Assembly: GCF_003258295.1 (NCBI RefSeq) | Contig: NZ_QKYN01000090.1 | Location: 1-64,000, forward strand | Direction: 5' to 3' | DNA from: Streptacidiphilus pinicola | GTDB lineage: Bacteria; Actinomycetota; Actinomycetes; Streptomycetales; Streptomycetaceae | DNA length: 64,000 bases | Translations under genes and position numbers: made by a program | Notes under the pieces: model-generated | Seen by the model: only the letters and a program-made list of their open reading frames with translations | Database searches by the model: none | What the model was told of the DNA's origin: nothing | Part shown: positions 17,773 through 25,822 of the stretch, in pieces | Layout of the letters: the number at the start of each line of letters is the position of its first letter | Numbering within the stretch: position 1 is the first letter of the stretch

Positions 17773-19406
17773 CCGATGCACGTTCCCTTCCAGGTCTCGG
17801 TGACGGTCCCGTTGGCCGCCGCCGGGTTCGTCGTCAGATGGACGCCGTAGGTGAGGCAGTTGCCCTGCGGTGGCGTTCCCGAGTCGAAGCGCACCCGCCC
17901 GTAGCTCGTGCTCCCGGACAGCGGCCTCGTCGACTGGGAGAAGACCTGCTCACCACCCGAGACGGTGTAGTAGAACCAGGTCGCCGACATGGTGAACGAC
18001 CCGGTGGTGTTGGTGGTCGCGTAGCCGTAGATGACCTGGGCCAGGGTGCTCCCGTTGTAGCCCCAGACGTCCGAGAGCTTGGAGACCTGGAGCGGCGTGG
18101 GCGTGGGCGACGGCGAGGTCGGCGGAGCCGTGGTCGGGGGCGCGGTGGTGGGCTGAGCCGTGGTCGGTGACGCCGACGGACTGGTGCTCGGCGATGCGCT
18201 CGCGCTCGCGGACGCCGAGGGCGAGGGCGAGGAGGTCGGGCTGGATGACGGCGAGGCCGAGGCGCTCGTGGTCCCGCTCCCACTCGCGCTCGGGGAGATC
18301 GAGGTGACCGCGACCGGGGTCGGGCCGCCGGTGGCCTTCGGGGGGTTGTTGTTGGCGCCGGCCAGGGCGACGCCACCCGCGACGCCGACGAGGACGATGC
18401 CTCCGCCCACGCCGACCAGGATCTTCCGCGGGATGCGCCGGACCGGACGGCCACCCCGGACGACCGGTCTCCGGACCGGGCGGCCGGTGCTGAGCGCGGT
18501 GCTCGCCAGAGCCGTGGTGCCGCTGGTCGCACCGCCGCCACCGGCCGAGGGAAAGAGCAGGGGCAGCAGCGCCGCCATCGCGGCGAGGCGCCTGCGGCCG
18601 CGCTCCTCCCACTGCGGGCCGTAGGCCGCGCCCGCGATCGACTCCAGTTCGGTGACGAACGCCGCCGCGCTCTCCGGCCGTTCGGCCGCGTGCTTGGCGA
18701 GGCCGCGACGGATCAGCGGGCGGACCGCCTCCGGGGCGAGCTCGTCCGGGATGGGGGCGGTGGTGTGCTGGACGACGAGCTCGGCGAAGGTCGTACCGGG
18801 GTACGGGCGTGAGCCCGTCAGGCACTCGAAGAAGGTCGCCGTCGCCGCGTAGACGTCCGCCGCGGGCGACGCGGGGTCGCCCGTCCACTGCTCGGGGGCC
18901 ATGTACGGCGGGGTGCCCGCGATGCCGCCCTCGTCACCCGACTTCACCGCGATGCCGAAGTCGACGAGCTTGGACGAGCCGTCCGCCGCGACCAGCACGT
19001 TCTCCGGCTTGTAGTCGCGGTGGACCACGCCGAGCGCGTGCGCCGCGGCGAGCCCCAGCAGCGAGCCCCTGAGCACGACCAGCGCCGCCTCCGGGCCGGT
19101 CGCCCCGGCCTGCCGGAGCAGCGCGCGCAGGGCGATGCCGTCGACCAGCTCCATCACGATCGCCGCGCCCTCCGGGCCCTCGACGTACTCGTAGAGCCGG
19201 ACCACGTACGCGCTGTCGAGGTCGCCCAGCAGCCGGGCCTCCTCGCGGAACTCGGTCAGGAAGTCCGGATCGTCCCGGAGTTCCTCGCCGAGGTACTTGA
19301 TGGCGACCGGCGTGCCGGTCTCCTGGTGCAGCGCGAGCACCACCCGACCGCTTCCGCCCGCGCCCAGTTCCCGGGTATGCCGATAACCCGGAACAATCCA
19401 CTCCAT
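17769..19406 (-). CDS. membrane Ser/Thr protein kinase (PknB-like)
   Basis: 545 residues. The kinase domain (about 1-270) has the glycine loop LGAGGSGRV, catalytic VVHRDYKPENVL near residue 128, DFGIA near 148 and PPYMAPEQW. A basic linker leads to one membrane helix (about 327-349). A Ser/Thr/Pro/Ala-rich spacer of about 90 residues follows, then an extracytoplasmic sensor-like domain with a Cys pair close to the end. There are no PASTA repeats. ATG 19406 follows AGGGGGG. It is paired with the downstream membrane protein by ATGA overlap and sits between otsA and otsB on the opposite strand. Confidence 0.9.
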   Translation of the reverse strand: MEWIVPGYRHTRELGAGGSGRVVLALHQETGTPVAIKYLGEELRDDPDFLTEFREEARLLGDLDSAYVVRLYEYVEGPEGAAIVMELVDGIALRALLRQAGATGPEAALVVLRGSLLGLAAAHALGVVHRDYKPENVLVAADGSSKLVDFGIAVKSGDEGGIAGTPPYMAPEQWTGDPASPAADVYAATATFFECLTGSRPYPGTTFAELVVQHTTAPIPDELAPEAVRPLIRRGLAKHAAERPESAAAFVTELESIAGAAYGPQWEERGRRRLAAMAALLPLLFPSAGGGGATSGTTALASTALSTGRPVRRPVVRGGRPVRRIPRKILVGVGGGIVLVGVAGGVALAGANNNPPKATGGPTPVAVTSISPSASGSGTTSASASPSSSPTSSPSPSASASASASPSTSPSASPTTAQPTTAPPTTAPPTSPSPTPTPLQVSKLSDVWGYNGSTLAQVIYGYATTNTTGSFTMSATWFYYTVSGGEQVFSQSTRPLSGSTSYGRVRFDSGTPPQGNCLTYGVHLTTNPAAANGTVTETWKGTCIG

Positions 19407-19594
19407 GTCCGCCCCCCTTGATGTCGCGAAAATAGCGCTGGACGGGCCCTCAGTCAGCGGCCGTGACAGCACGGTTACCGCCTAGGAGCGCAACTCTTAT
19501 GCTCCGCATACGGGTGGAGCGGCTCCGTCCATTCACCCACCGTCAGCGAGGACGCTCCGGTGGGAGCGACCCGGGGTTGGTTATGGTCGTAGCC

Positions 19595-20458
19595 ATGGGC
19601 ACCCCCGAAGGAATCCCCACACCTCTGACCGAAGCGGGCCTCACCGGGCTCGCGGCGCTGCGCGCCGAACCGGGGCGCGCGGTCGTCGCCCTGGACTTCG
19701 ACGGCGTGCTGGCGCCGATCGTCGCCGACCCGGACTCCGCGCGGGCGCACCCGGGCGTGGTGCCCGCGCTGCGGCGGCTCGCGCCGCTGCTCGACGCGGT
19801 GGTCGTGGTGACCGGCCGTCCGGCGGGGCTCGCCGCCGAGTACGGCGGGTTCACGGGCGTGCCGGGGCTGGAGCACCTGACGATCCTCGGCCACTACGGC
19901 GCGGAGCGCTGGGACGCGCAGACCGGCGAGGTGCACGCCCCCGCCGACCACCCGGGCGTCGCCGCCCTGCGCGCGGAGCTGCCGCGCGCGCTGGAACGCG
20001 CCGGCGCCGCGGAGGGCACCTGGATCGAGGACAAGGGCCGCGCCCTCGCCGTGCACACCCGCCGCACGGCGGACCCGGACGGCACGCTCGCGGCGCTGGA
20101 CGCGCCGCTGCGGGAGCTGGCGGCCCGGCACGGGCTCGCGGTCGAACCGGGGCGGATGGTGCTGGAGCTGCGTCCACCGGGTGTGGACAAGGGCGCGGCG
20201 CTGACGGCGTTCCTGGAGGAGCGCAAGGCCGCGGCCGTCCTCTACATCGGTGACGACCTGGGCGACGTGGCCGCCTACGACGCGGTCGAGGACCTTCGGG
20301 CCGCGGGGCGGCCGGGCGTCCTCGGCTACAGCGCGCCGACGACGGGCGAGCCGCCGCTGGCCGCGCTCGCGGAGCGGGCAGATCTCGTCGTCCCCGGCCC
20401 GCCGGGTGTCGTGGCGCTGCTGGAGGCGCTCAGCGCCGTGCTCGCTTCTCGTCCCTGA
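19595..20458 (+). CDS. otsB: trehalose-6-phosphate phosphatase
   Basis: A 287-residue HAD phosphatase converting trehalose-6-phosphate to trehalose. The nucleophile motif is ALDFDGVLAPI near residue 31, motif II is VVTGRP near 69, and the C-terminal acidic motif is IGDDLGDVAAYDA near 215. ATG 19595 was chosen; ATG 19583, four codons upstream, is equally in frame. Its 3' end overlaps the convergent DUF3263 gene by 29 bp. It works with otsA at 15.5 kb. Confidence 0.9.
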   Translation: MGTPEGIPTPLTEAGLTGLAALRAEPGRAVVALDFDGVLAPIVADPDSARAHPGVVPALRRLAPLLDAVVVVTGRPAGLAAEYGGFTGVPGLEHLTILGHYGAERWDAQTGEVHAPADHPGVAALRAELPRALERAGAAEGTWIEDKGRALAVHTRRTADPDGTLAALDAPLRELAARHGLAVEPGRMVLELRPPGVDKGAALTAFLEERKAAAVLYIGDDLGDVAAYDAVEDLRAAGRPGVLGYSAPTTGEPPLAALAERADLVVPGPPGVVALLEALSAVLASRP

Positions 20459-20657
20459 TCCGGCGCAGCCGGTTGACCAGCACCGGGTCGAAGGCGAGGG
20501 CCGCCTCGCGGTCGAGCAGGGCGTTGAGCAGCTGGGTGTAGCGGGTCGGCGAGAGGTCGAGCTCCTCACGGATCGCGGCGTCCTTGGCGCCGCGGGTCCG
20601 CCACTGCCGCGCCTCGAAGGCCAGCACGGCGCGATCGCGCCGCGTCAGCTCGTCCAC
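20430..20657 (-). CDS. DUF3263-family helix-turn-helix protein
   Basis: A 75-residue helical protein of the actinobacterial DUF3263 family: RDRAVLAFEARQW, then GAKDAAIREELDLSPTRYTQLLN (an HTH-like stretch) and a basic tail. It probably binds DNA, but no target is known. GTG 20657 is chosen because AGAGGAG lies 8 nt upstream, inside the longer reading from 20675. It is convergent with and overlapping otsB. Confidence 0.82.
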   Translation of the reverse strand: MDELTRRDRAVLAFEARQWRTRGAKDAAIREELDLSPTRYTQLLNALLDREAALAFDPVLVNRLRRIRDEKRARR

Positions 20658-20769
20658 GCTCGTCGCTCCTCTCACGGCTCAGCCGACCATACGACTTGTC
20701 ATTCTGCCGCCTCCCTCTGACGCAACCTGTCGCCCCCACCCGTGACCTGCACGGACTACCGTCGGCACC

Positions 20770-21114
20770 ATGACCAGTTTCGCCGTGCACATCCCCGACG
20801 CCGAGCTCGAGCCGGACCCGCTCGACCCGAGCCAGATCGTCTCCGGCAGCCCGGAGGTCTCGGGCAAGGTGCTGTGGGAGTCCGAGGACGGCAAGCAGAT
20901 CCGCGGCATCTGGCAGATCACCCCCGGTGTGGTCACCGACACCGAGGCGAACGAACTCTTCGTCGTCATCTCAGGCCGCGCCACCATCGCGGTCGCGGGC
21001 GGACCCACCTTCGACGTAGGCCCCGGCGACGCCTGCGTCCTGCGCGAGGGCGACGAGACGACCTGGACCGTCCACGAGACGCTCCGCAAGGCGTACCACA
21101 TCACCCTGACGTAG
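20770..21114 (+). CDS. cupin-domain protein
   Basis: A 114-residue single-domain cupin with a DUF861/EutQ-like layout: GIWQITPGVVTDTEANELFVVISGRATI (motif 1 region, Glu present, only weak His ligands) and VGPGDACVLREGDETTWTVHETLRK. A metal or sugar-acid ligand is possible. ATG 20770. It is transcribed alone and ends at a long terminator shared with the convergent sugar transporter operon. Confidence 0.85.
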   Translation: MTSFAVHIPDAELEPDPLDPSQIVSGSPEVSGKVLWESEDGKQIRGIWQITPGVVTDTEANELFVVISGRATIAVAGGPTFDVGPGDACVLREGDETTWTVHETLRKAYHITLT

Positions 21115-21121
21115 CCGGGCG

Positions 21122-21165
21122 AACGCAAGGGCGGCCATCCCCAGAGGGGTGGCCGCCCTTGCGTT
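21122..21165. terminator. bidirectional terminator between cupin and sugar permease genes
   Basis: A stem of about 20 bp (21122-21142 with 21146-21165, one bulged T) with a tiny loop sits between the convergent stops. It has AA on one flank and TT on the other, so it can serve both strands. Confidence 0.85.
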
Positions 21166-21190
21166 GCGCGCTGCACTACGTGAAAGCCCG

Positions 21191-22072
21191 CTACTTCACC
21201 GACCCCGCCGTCAGGCCGGAGGCGACCTTGCCCTCGATGAGGGCGAAGAGAATGATCACCGGGATCGTGGCGATGACGGACGCGGCGAAGAGGTGCTGCC
21301 AGTCCGTCGCGTACTCGCCGACGAAGTTGGAGATCTTGACCGTCAGGGTGCGGGGGCCGCTCTGGGTGGTGAGCGTCAGGGCGACGATGAACTCGTTCCA
21401 GGCTGCGATGAAGGTGAAGATCAGCGCGGTGACGATGCCCGGAGCGGCCAGCGGGAGGATGACGCGGAACATGGCGCCGATGCGGCTGCAGCCGTCGACG
21501 ATCGCCGCCTCCTCGATCTCCTTGGGGATCGCGGAGAAGTAGGCGTTGAGGATCCAGACCGCGAAGGCCATGTTGAAGCCCGCGTTGACCAGGATCAGCG
21601 ACCAGATCGAGTCGATCAGGTTGAACTGCAGGAACTGCTGGTAAATGCCGACGATCATCGCCGTCGGCTGGAACATCTGGGTGATCAGGACCAGCAGCAG
21701 GAACAGGCCCTTGCCGCGGAAGTTGCGGCGCGCGGTGTAGTAGGCGGCCGGGATCGCGACCAGGAGCACCAGCGCGGTGGAGCCGAAGGCGATCTCCAGG
21801 CTGGTGCCGAGGTTGGTGCCGAGGCCCGTGGACCAGATGTCGGTGAAGCTGGACAGCGTCGGGTGGCTCGGGAAGAGGTCGCGGTCGTGGAGTTCGCTGC
21901 CCGGACGCAGGGCGGTGATCACCATCTCCAGGTACGGGAGAAGGAAGATCAGGCCGATCAGGTAGGCGCCGCCGACCAGGGCCACGGTGCGGGGGCGGGG
22001 CAGTCGGCGTGGGGCCTGCTGCCGGCCGGAGGCGGAGGCGGCCCGGGTCGCGGGCGCGGTCAGGGTGGTCAT
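21191..22072 (-). CDS. carbohydrate ABC transporter permease (MalG-type)
   Basis: A 293-residue inner-membrane permease with six predicted spans, the first at about residues 30-50. The cytoplasmic EAA loop EIEEAAIVDGCSRIGAMFRVILP lies near 185-207 (shown in part: EEAAIVDGCSRIG). It pairs with the MalF-type permease whose TGA lies 1 bp before this ATG. Together with the lipoprotein upstream it forms a CUT1-family sugar importer. The ATPase is absent and is probably the shared MsiK. DasR-type sites upstream suggest chitooligosaccharide or N-acetylglucosamine import. Confidence 0.93.
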   Translation of the reverse strand: MTTLTAPATRAASASGRQQAPRRLPRPRTVALVGGAYLIGLIFLLPYLEMVITALRPGSELHDRDLFPSHPTLSSFTDIWSTGLGTNLGTSLEIAFGSTALVLLVAIPAAYYTARRNFRGKGLFLLLVLITQMFQPTAMIVGIYQQFLQFNLIDSIWSLILVNAGFNMAFAVWILNAYFSAIPKEIEEAAIVDGCSRIGAMFRVILPLAAPGIVTALIFTFIAAWNEFIVALTLTTQSGPRTLTVKISNFVGEYATDWQHLFAASVIATIPVIILFALIEGKVASGLTAGSVK

Positions 22073-22073
22073 C

Positions 22074-23042
22074 TCAGTCCTCCGCGGAGTTCCACCGGGA
22101 CGCCCGCAGGAAGAGCAGGACGACCACGATGATGAAGCCGAAGTTGACCACGGACATCGCCGCTGCCTCGCCGATGCTGGTCTGCTGGGTGTTGTACATG
22201 AACAGCGTCGTGGTGGAGGTCTGGTTGCCCGGACCGCCGCCGGTCATCTCGTAGATGATCGGGAAGGAGTTGAAGACGTTCATGATGTTGATCAGCGCCG
22301 CCACGAGCAGGGCCGGACGCAGCAGCGGCAGCGTGATCGACCAGTAGGTGCGGGCTGCTCCCGCGCCGTCCAGGCGGCAGGCCTCGTAGACGTCGTCCGG
22401 GATCGCCTGCAGGCCGGCCAGCAGTGCGTAGGTGGTGAACGGCACCGAGACGAAGATCGCGACGACGATCTCCCAGATGAACGCCGGCGTCTGCTGGGAG
22501 AGCCAGTTGACGCTGTTGAAGTTCTTCATCAGGCCCACGTCGTGCATCAGCACCAGGATCGTGCCGTTGCTCGGGTTGAGCATCCACTTGAAGACGATGG
22601 AGGTCATCACGACCGAGGCGGCCCAGGGCGCGATGAGCATCCAGCGGGCGACCTTGCGGCCCGGGAACTGCTTGTTGAACAACTGGGCCACGCCCAGCGA
22701 GATCAGGATGGTCAGGCCGACGACGGCGACCACCCAGATGACGGTGCGCACCAGCACACCGGGCAGGTCCGGCTCGTCGAACAGCTTGGTGAAGTTGTTC
22801 CAGCCGGCGCTGCCCTGGTCGAAGCCCATCGAGTCGAAGTGCTGACGCGAGGTCAGGAACATCGAGACCACCGGCCAGATCACCACGAAGAGGATCAGGG
22901 CGGTGGCGGGCGTGAGCCACGGCAGGGGCGCGAGCGCGCGTAGCACGCGGCGGCCGCCGCCGACGGGCCTGGCCGTCGGGCGTGGGGTGCCGTCGCTCCC
23001 GGGGGCCGGCTCCAGCAGGCCGGCCTGGGTCGATTGCGTCAT
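22074..23042 (-). CDS. carbohydrate ABC transporter permease (MalF-type)
   Basis: A 322-residue permease with a basic, Pro/Gly-rich N-terminal tail, six spans and the EAA-loop segment DVYEACRLDGAGAARTY near residues 210-226. ATG 23042 was preferred over ATG 23054 because GGAG lies seven bases before it, inside the longer reading. It is the middle gene of the transporter operon, 92 bp after the solute-binding protein stop and coupled to the MalG-type gene. Confidence 0.92.
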   Translation of the reverse strand: MTQSTQAGLLEPAPGSDGTPRPTARPVGGGRRVLRALAPLPWLTPATALILFVVIWPVVSMFLTSRQHFDSMGFDQGSAGWNNFTKLFDEPDLPGVLVRTVIWVVAVVGLTILISLGVAQLFNKQFPGRKVARWMLIAPWAASVVMTSIVFKWMLNPSNGTILVLMHDVGLMKNFNSVNWLSQQTPAFIWEIVVAIFVSVPFTTYALLAGLQAIPDDVYEACRLDGAGAARTYWSITLPLLRPALLVAALINIMNVFNSFPIIYEMTGGGPGNQTSTTTLFMYNTQQTSIGEAAAMSVVNFGFIIVVVLLFLRASRWNSAED

Positions 23043-23134
23043 GGTCTGCTCCATCGCGAACGCGCCGAGAGGCCGACCGGCGGGGTGTCCCGCCGGTCGG
23101 CCGCCGGCAGTGCGGATTGCGAAATGCCGGTCGG

Positions 23135-24400
23135 TTACTGGTTGCTGGTGGCGAAGGTCTGCAGGCCGTTCAGGACCTGGGACGCGTTGTCGGACGCGGC
23201 GGTGCCGAGGGTCTGCTTGAGCTTGGCCAGCACCGTGTTCCAGTTGGTGTTGGACGGGTAGACCACGGAGTTCGGCACGTTCTTCAGGAAGCCGGCCGCG
23301 ACCGGGTCCTGGCCGGACAGCGTCGCGGAGGCCGAGGTGGTGGCGGGCAGCAGGTCGTACTCCTTGTCGAACGCGATCTGGTTCTGGTCGGAGTAGACGA
23401 AGTCCAGGAACTGCTTGATCTGGTCCGCGTGGCCGCCCTGCTTGAAGCCGACGACGTCGTCGTGGACGCCCAGTGTCTGGGTGAGCGGGGCGCTCTTGCC
23501 CGGCATCGGGACCACGCCGTAGTCGGAGTTGGTCAGCTTCCCGTTCTTGACGATGTCGGGGATCATCGCACCGGAGCCGCCGACCATGCCGACCTGGCCG
23601 GCCGCGAAGGCGTCCCACATCTGCTGGCGGTTGGTGCTCGCCGGGCCGGGCTCGGTGTCGCCGGCCTTGACCAGCTGGTTCAGGAACTGGAACGTCTGCA
23701 CGTTCGCGGCCTGGTTGATCGCGTACTTGCCGGAGGAGTCGACGTAGCCGCCACCGTTGCCGAGCATCCACAGGTAGGACTCGCCCTGGGCCTCCTCGGG
23801 GCCGAGCGGGAGACCGTAGCCGATGTCACCGCCGCCCAGCGCCTTGATCTTGGCGGCGTCGTTCTGGATGTCGGCCCAGGTCTGCGGCGGGTTGGCGATC
23901 TTGGCGGCCGCGAACAGCTTCTTGTTGTAGAACAGGCCGCGGGCGCTGGTGGTGAACGGGGCGCCGTAGGCGGTGCCGTCGGTGTCGTCCTCCTGCTTGG
24001 CGAACACCGGGATCAGGTTGCTGACGGTGCTGGACGACATGATGTCGCTCAGCTTGTACAGCAGGCCGTCGGCCGCGAACTGCTGGGGCGCGTCGCCCTC
24101 GAGGATGTCCGGGTACTGCTTGTCCTGGATCATCGTGGCGACCTGGGCCCAGTTGGTCCAGGCGATCGTCTGCACCTGCACCGTGATGTTCGGGTGGCTC
24201 TTGTGGAAGGTGTCCGCAAGACCCTGCCAGTAGGTCTGGGTGCTGTTCGAGGTGCCGGCGGTGCCGTAGTCGGCCGCCAGCAGCTTGATGGTGACGTTGC
24301 CGCCGGAGGAGCCGGTCGAGGACGAGCTGCTGCCGCACGCCGTCAGCGACATGACTCCGGCGACACCGATTGCTGTGAGGGCGAGCACACGACGCTTCAA
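23135..24400 (-). CDS. sugar-binding lipoprotein of ABC transporter
   Basis: A 421-residue extracellular solute-binding protein (family 1). The signal peptide ends in the lipobox LTAC with lipidated Cys22, then a Ser/Gly linker and a periplasmic-binding-protein fold. The only plausible start is TTG at 24400 (KRRVLALTAIG follows); AGG precedes it weakly, so translation may be modest or leader-controlled. Upstream lie a dre-like site (24485-24500) and a perfect inverted repeat (24515-24541). The likely substrate is chitobiose or N-acetylglucosamine, from the linked nagK-nagA (inference). Confidence 0.9.
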   Translation of the reverse strand: MKRRVLALTAIGVAGVMSLTACGSSSSSTGSSGGNVTIKLLAADYGTAGTSNSTQTYWQGLADTFHKSHPNITVQVQTIAWTNWAQVATMIQDKQYPDILEGDAPQQFAADGLLYKLSDIMSSSTVSNLIPVFAKQEDDTDGTAYGAPFTTSARGLFYNKKLFAAAKIANPPQTWADIQNDAAKIKALGGGDIGYGLPLGPEEAQGESYLWMLGNGGGYVDSSGKYAINQAANVQTFQFLNQLVKAGDTEPGPASTNRQQMWDAFAAGQVGMVGGSGAMIPDIVKNGKLTNSDYGVVPMPGKSAPLTQTLGVHDDVVGFKQGGHADQIKQFLDFVYSDQNQIAFDKEYDLLPATTSASATLSGQDPVAAGFLKNVPNSVVYPSNTNWNTVLAKLKQTLGTAASDNASQVLNGLQTFATSNQ

Positions 24401-24484
24401 GAAAACCTACCGCCTTCGCAAGGTGTGGAGGACGGAGGTGGTTGCCGTCCCGGTGTGTCGGTCAGTCTGGCCAGCGTCCACTCA

Positions 24485-24500
24485 AGAGGTCTACACCATT
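24485..24500. promoter_or_regulatory. dre-like operator upstream of sugar-binding protein gene
   Basis: AGAGGTCTACACCATT matches 13 of 16 positions of the DasR consensus palindrome AGTGGTCTAGACCACT, 85 bp before the TTG start. Confidence 0.55.
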
Positions 24501-24514
24501 TACCGAAAAGCTGG

Positions 24515-24541
24515 TTGTCGTTGCACCATGTGCAACGACAA
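24515..24541. promoter_or_regulatory. perfect 11-bp inverted repeat operator
   Basis: TTGTCGTTGCA (24515-24525) and TGCAACGACAA (24531-24541) flank the 5-bp spacer CCATG. This is a strong symmetrical site 115-141 bp upstream of the transporter operon, clearly different from dre. It may be a LacI- or ROK-type operator. Confidence 0.6.
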
Positions 24542-24683
24542 TTCGGACAGCTCTCGCCAAACTTCGCCGATCGTTACGCTTTGACGTCACGTCAGACCCC
24601 CCGGAACGGCTGTGGAGCAACTTCTTCGAATTGTTTTCCCGAACCCCCTTGCCTAAACGAAGCGGCATCGACCTGCGTATCTA

Positions 24684-24699
24684 CTTGGTCTAGACCACA
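24684..24699. promoter_or_regulatory. dre operator (DasR-type), best match
   Basis: Contains the perfect palindrome TGGTCTAGACCA (24686-24697), the core of the dre consensus. It is located between the divergent transporter and nagK promoters. DasR binding is relieved by glucosamine-6-phosphate. Confidence 0.85.
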
Positions 24700-24847
24700 G
24701 AGGTCCAGTCCTTTGCCGGGACGCAGGTCAGTGGAGGCCGATCGAGCATGACCACTCTCCGTAATCGAATACGGCAAATCGGGTACTCTGTGACATAGCT
24801 CGCCGTCAGTGGCACCAGATGTGGTCATGGACCAGACCAATCTGCAA

Positions 24848-24863
24848 ACTGGACTAGACCTCT
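24848..24863. promoter_or_regulatory. dre-like operator before nagK
   Basis: ACTGGACTAGACCTCT lies 30-45 bp upstream of the nagK start. Its core TGGACTAGACCT is identical to that of the site in front of cutC. Confidence 0.65.
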
Positions 24864-24892
24864 GCCGCCCATTCGAGGGAGACTGCTGCGTC

Positions 24893-25822
24893 GTGAAGCA
24901 CGTCATCGCTCTCGATGTCGGCGGGACCGGTATGAAGGCCGCCCTGGTCGCCCCCGACGGCACGCTCCTGTACGAGGACCGCCGCCCCACCGGCCGCGAA
25001 AACGGACCGTCCGCCGTGGTCGCCGGAATACTGGACTTCGCCGCAGAATTGCGCGACGAGGGCCGCCGGCGCTACGGGGAGACCGCCCGCGCGGCCGGCG
25101 TCGTGGTGCCCGGCACCATCGACGAGGCCGAAGGCGTCGCGGTCTTCTCCGCCAACCTCGGCTGGCGCGACCTGCCCATGCGCAAGCTGCTCGGCGAACG
25201 GCTCGGTGTCCCGGTGGCCCTCGGCCACGACGTACGCACCGGGGCGCTGGCCGAGGGCCGGCTCGGCGCGGGACGCGGGGTCTCCCGCTTCCTCTTCGTC
25301 GCGCTCGGCACCGGCATCGCCGGCGGAATCGGCATCGACGGCCGGATCGAGGCCGGATTCCATGGCAACGGCGGCGAGATCGGCCACGTCATGGTGCGCC
25401 CCGGCGGACCGGCCTGCGGTTGCGGATCCCGGGGTTGCCTGGAGACCATCGCCTCCGCCGCGGCCGTCGGCCGCGCCTGGGCGACCGCCTCCGGCGACCC
25501 GGCCGCCACCGCCGCCGACTGCGCCCGCGCGGTCACCGCGGGCGACCCCCGCGCAGTCGGGGTGTGGACCGACGCCCTGTCCGCCCTGGCGGACGGACTG
25601 GTCATGGCCCACACTCTGCTCGACACCGGCACCGTCATCATCGGCGGCGGCCTGGCCGAGGCCGGCGACACCCTGTTCGCACCCCTGCGCGTCGCGGTCA
25701 CCGAACGTCTGTCGTTCCAGATGCCGCCCACACTCGTACCGGCGATGCTCAAAGACACCGCCGCTTGCCTGGGCGCGGGACTCCTCGCCTGGGACCTGCT
25801 CTCACTGGAGGTGACCGCGTGA
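24893..25822 (+). CDS. nagK: ROK-family N-acetylglucosamine kinase
   Basis: A 309-residue ROK sugar kinase with the ATP phosphate loop ALDVGGTGMKAAL near residue 6, the catalytic segment LGHDVRTGALAE near 107, E-G-HxxGEIGH (GGEIGHVMV) and the ROK zinc motif CGCGSRGCLE near 175. It lacks the N-terminal HTH of ROK repressors. It phosphorylates N-acetylglucosamine released in the cytoplasm from imported chitooligomers. GTG 24893 follows GAGGGAG. It is followed by nagA with a GTGA overlap and preceded by dre sites, so DasR control is likely. Confidence 0.9.
   Translation: MKHVIALDVGGTGMKAALVAPDGTLLYEDRRPTGRENGPSAVVAGILDFAAELRDEGRRRYGETARAAGVVVPGTIDEAEGVAVFSANLGWRDLPMRKLLGERLGVPVALGHDVRTGALAEGRLGAGRGVSRFLFVALGTGIAGGIGIDGRIEAGFHGNGGEIGHVMVRPGGPACGCGSRGCLETIASAAAVGRAWATASGDPAATAADCARAVTAGDPRAVGVWTDALSALADGLVMAHTLLDTGTVIIGGGLAEAGDTLFAPLRVAVTERLSFQMPPTLVPAMLKDTAACLGAGLLAWDLLSLEVTA

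Noticed and set aside
24515-24541. Reading the perfect inverted repeat as a transcription terminator of the transporter promoter region
   Set aside because: It lies upstream of both divergent genes with no U-run, and its short central spacer suits protein binding better.
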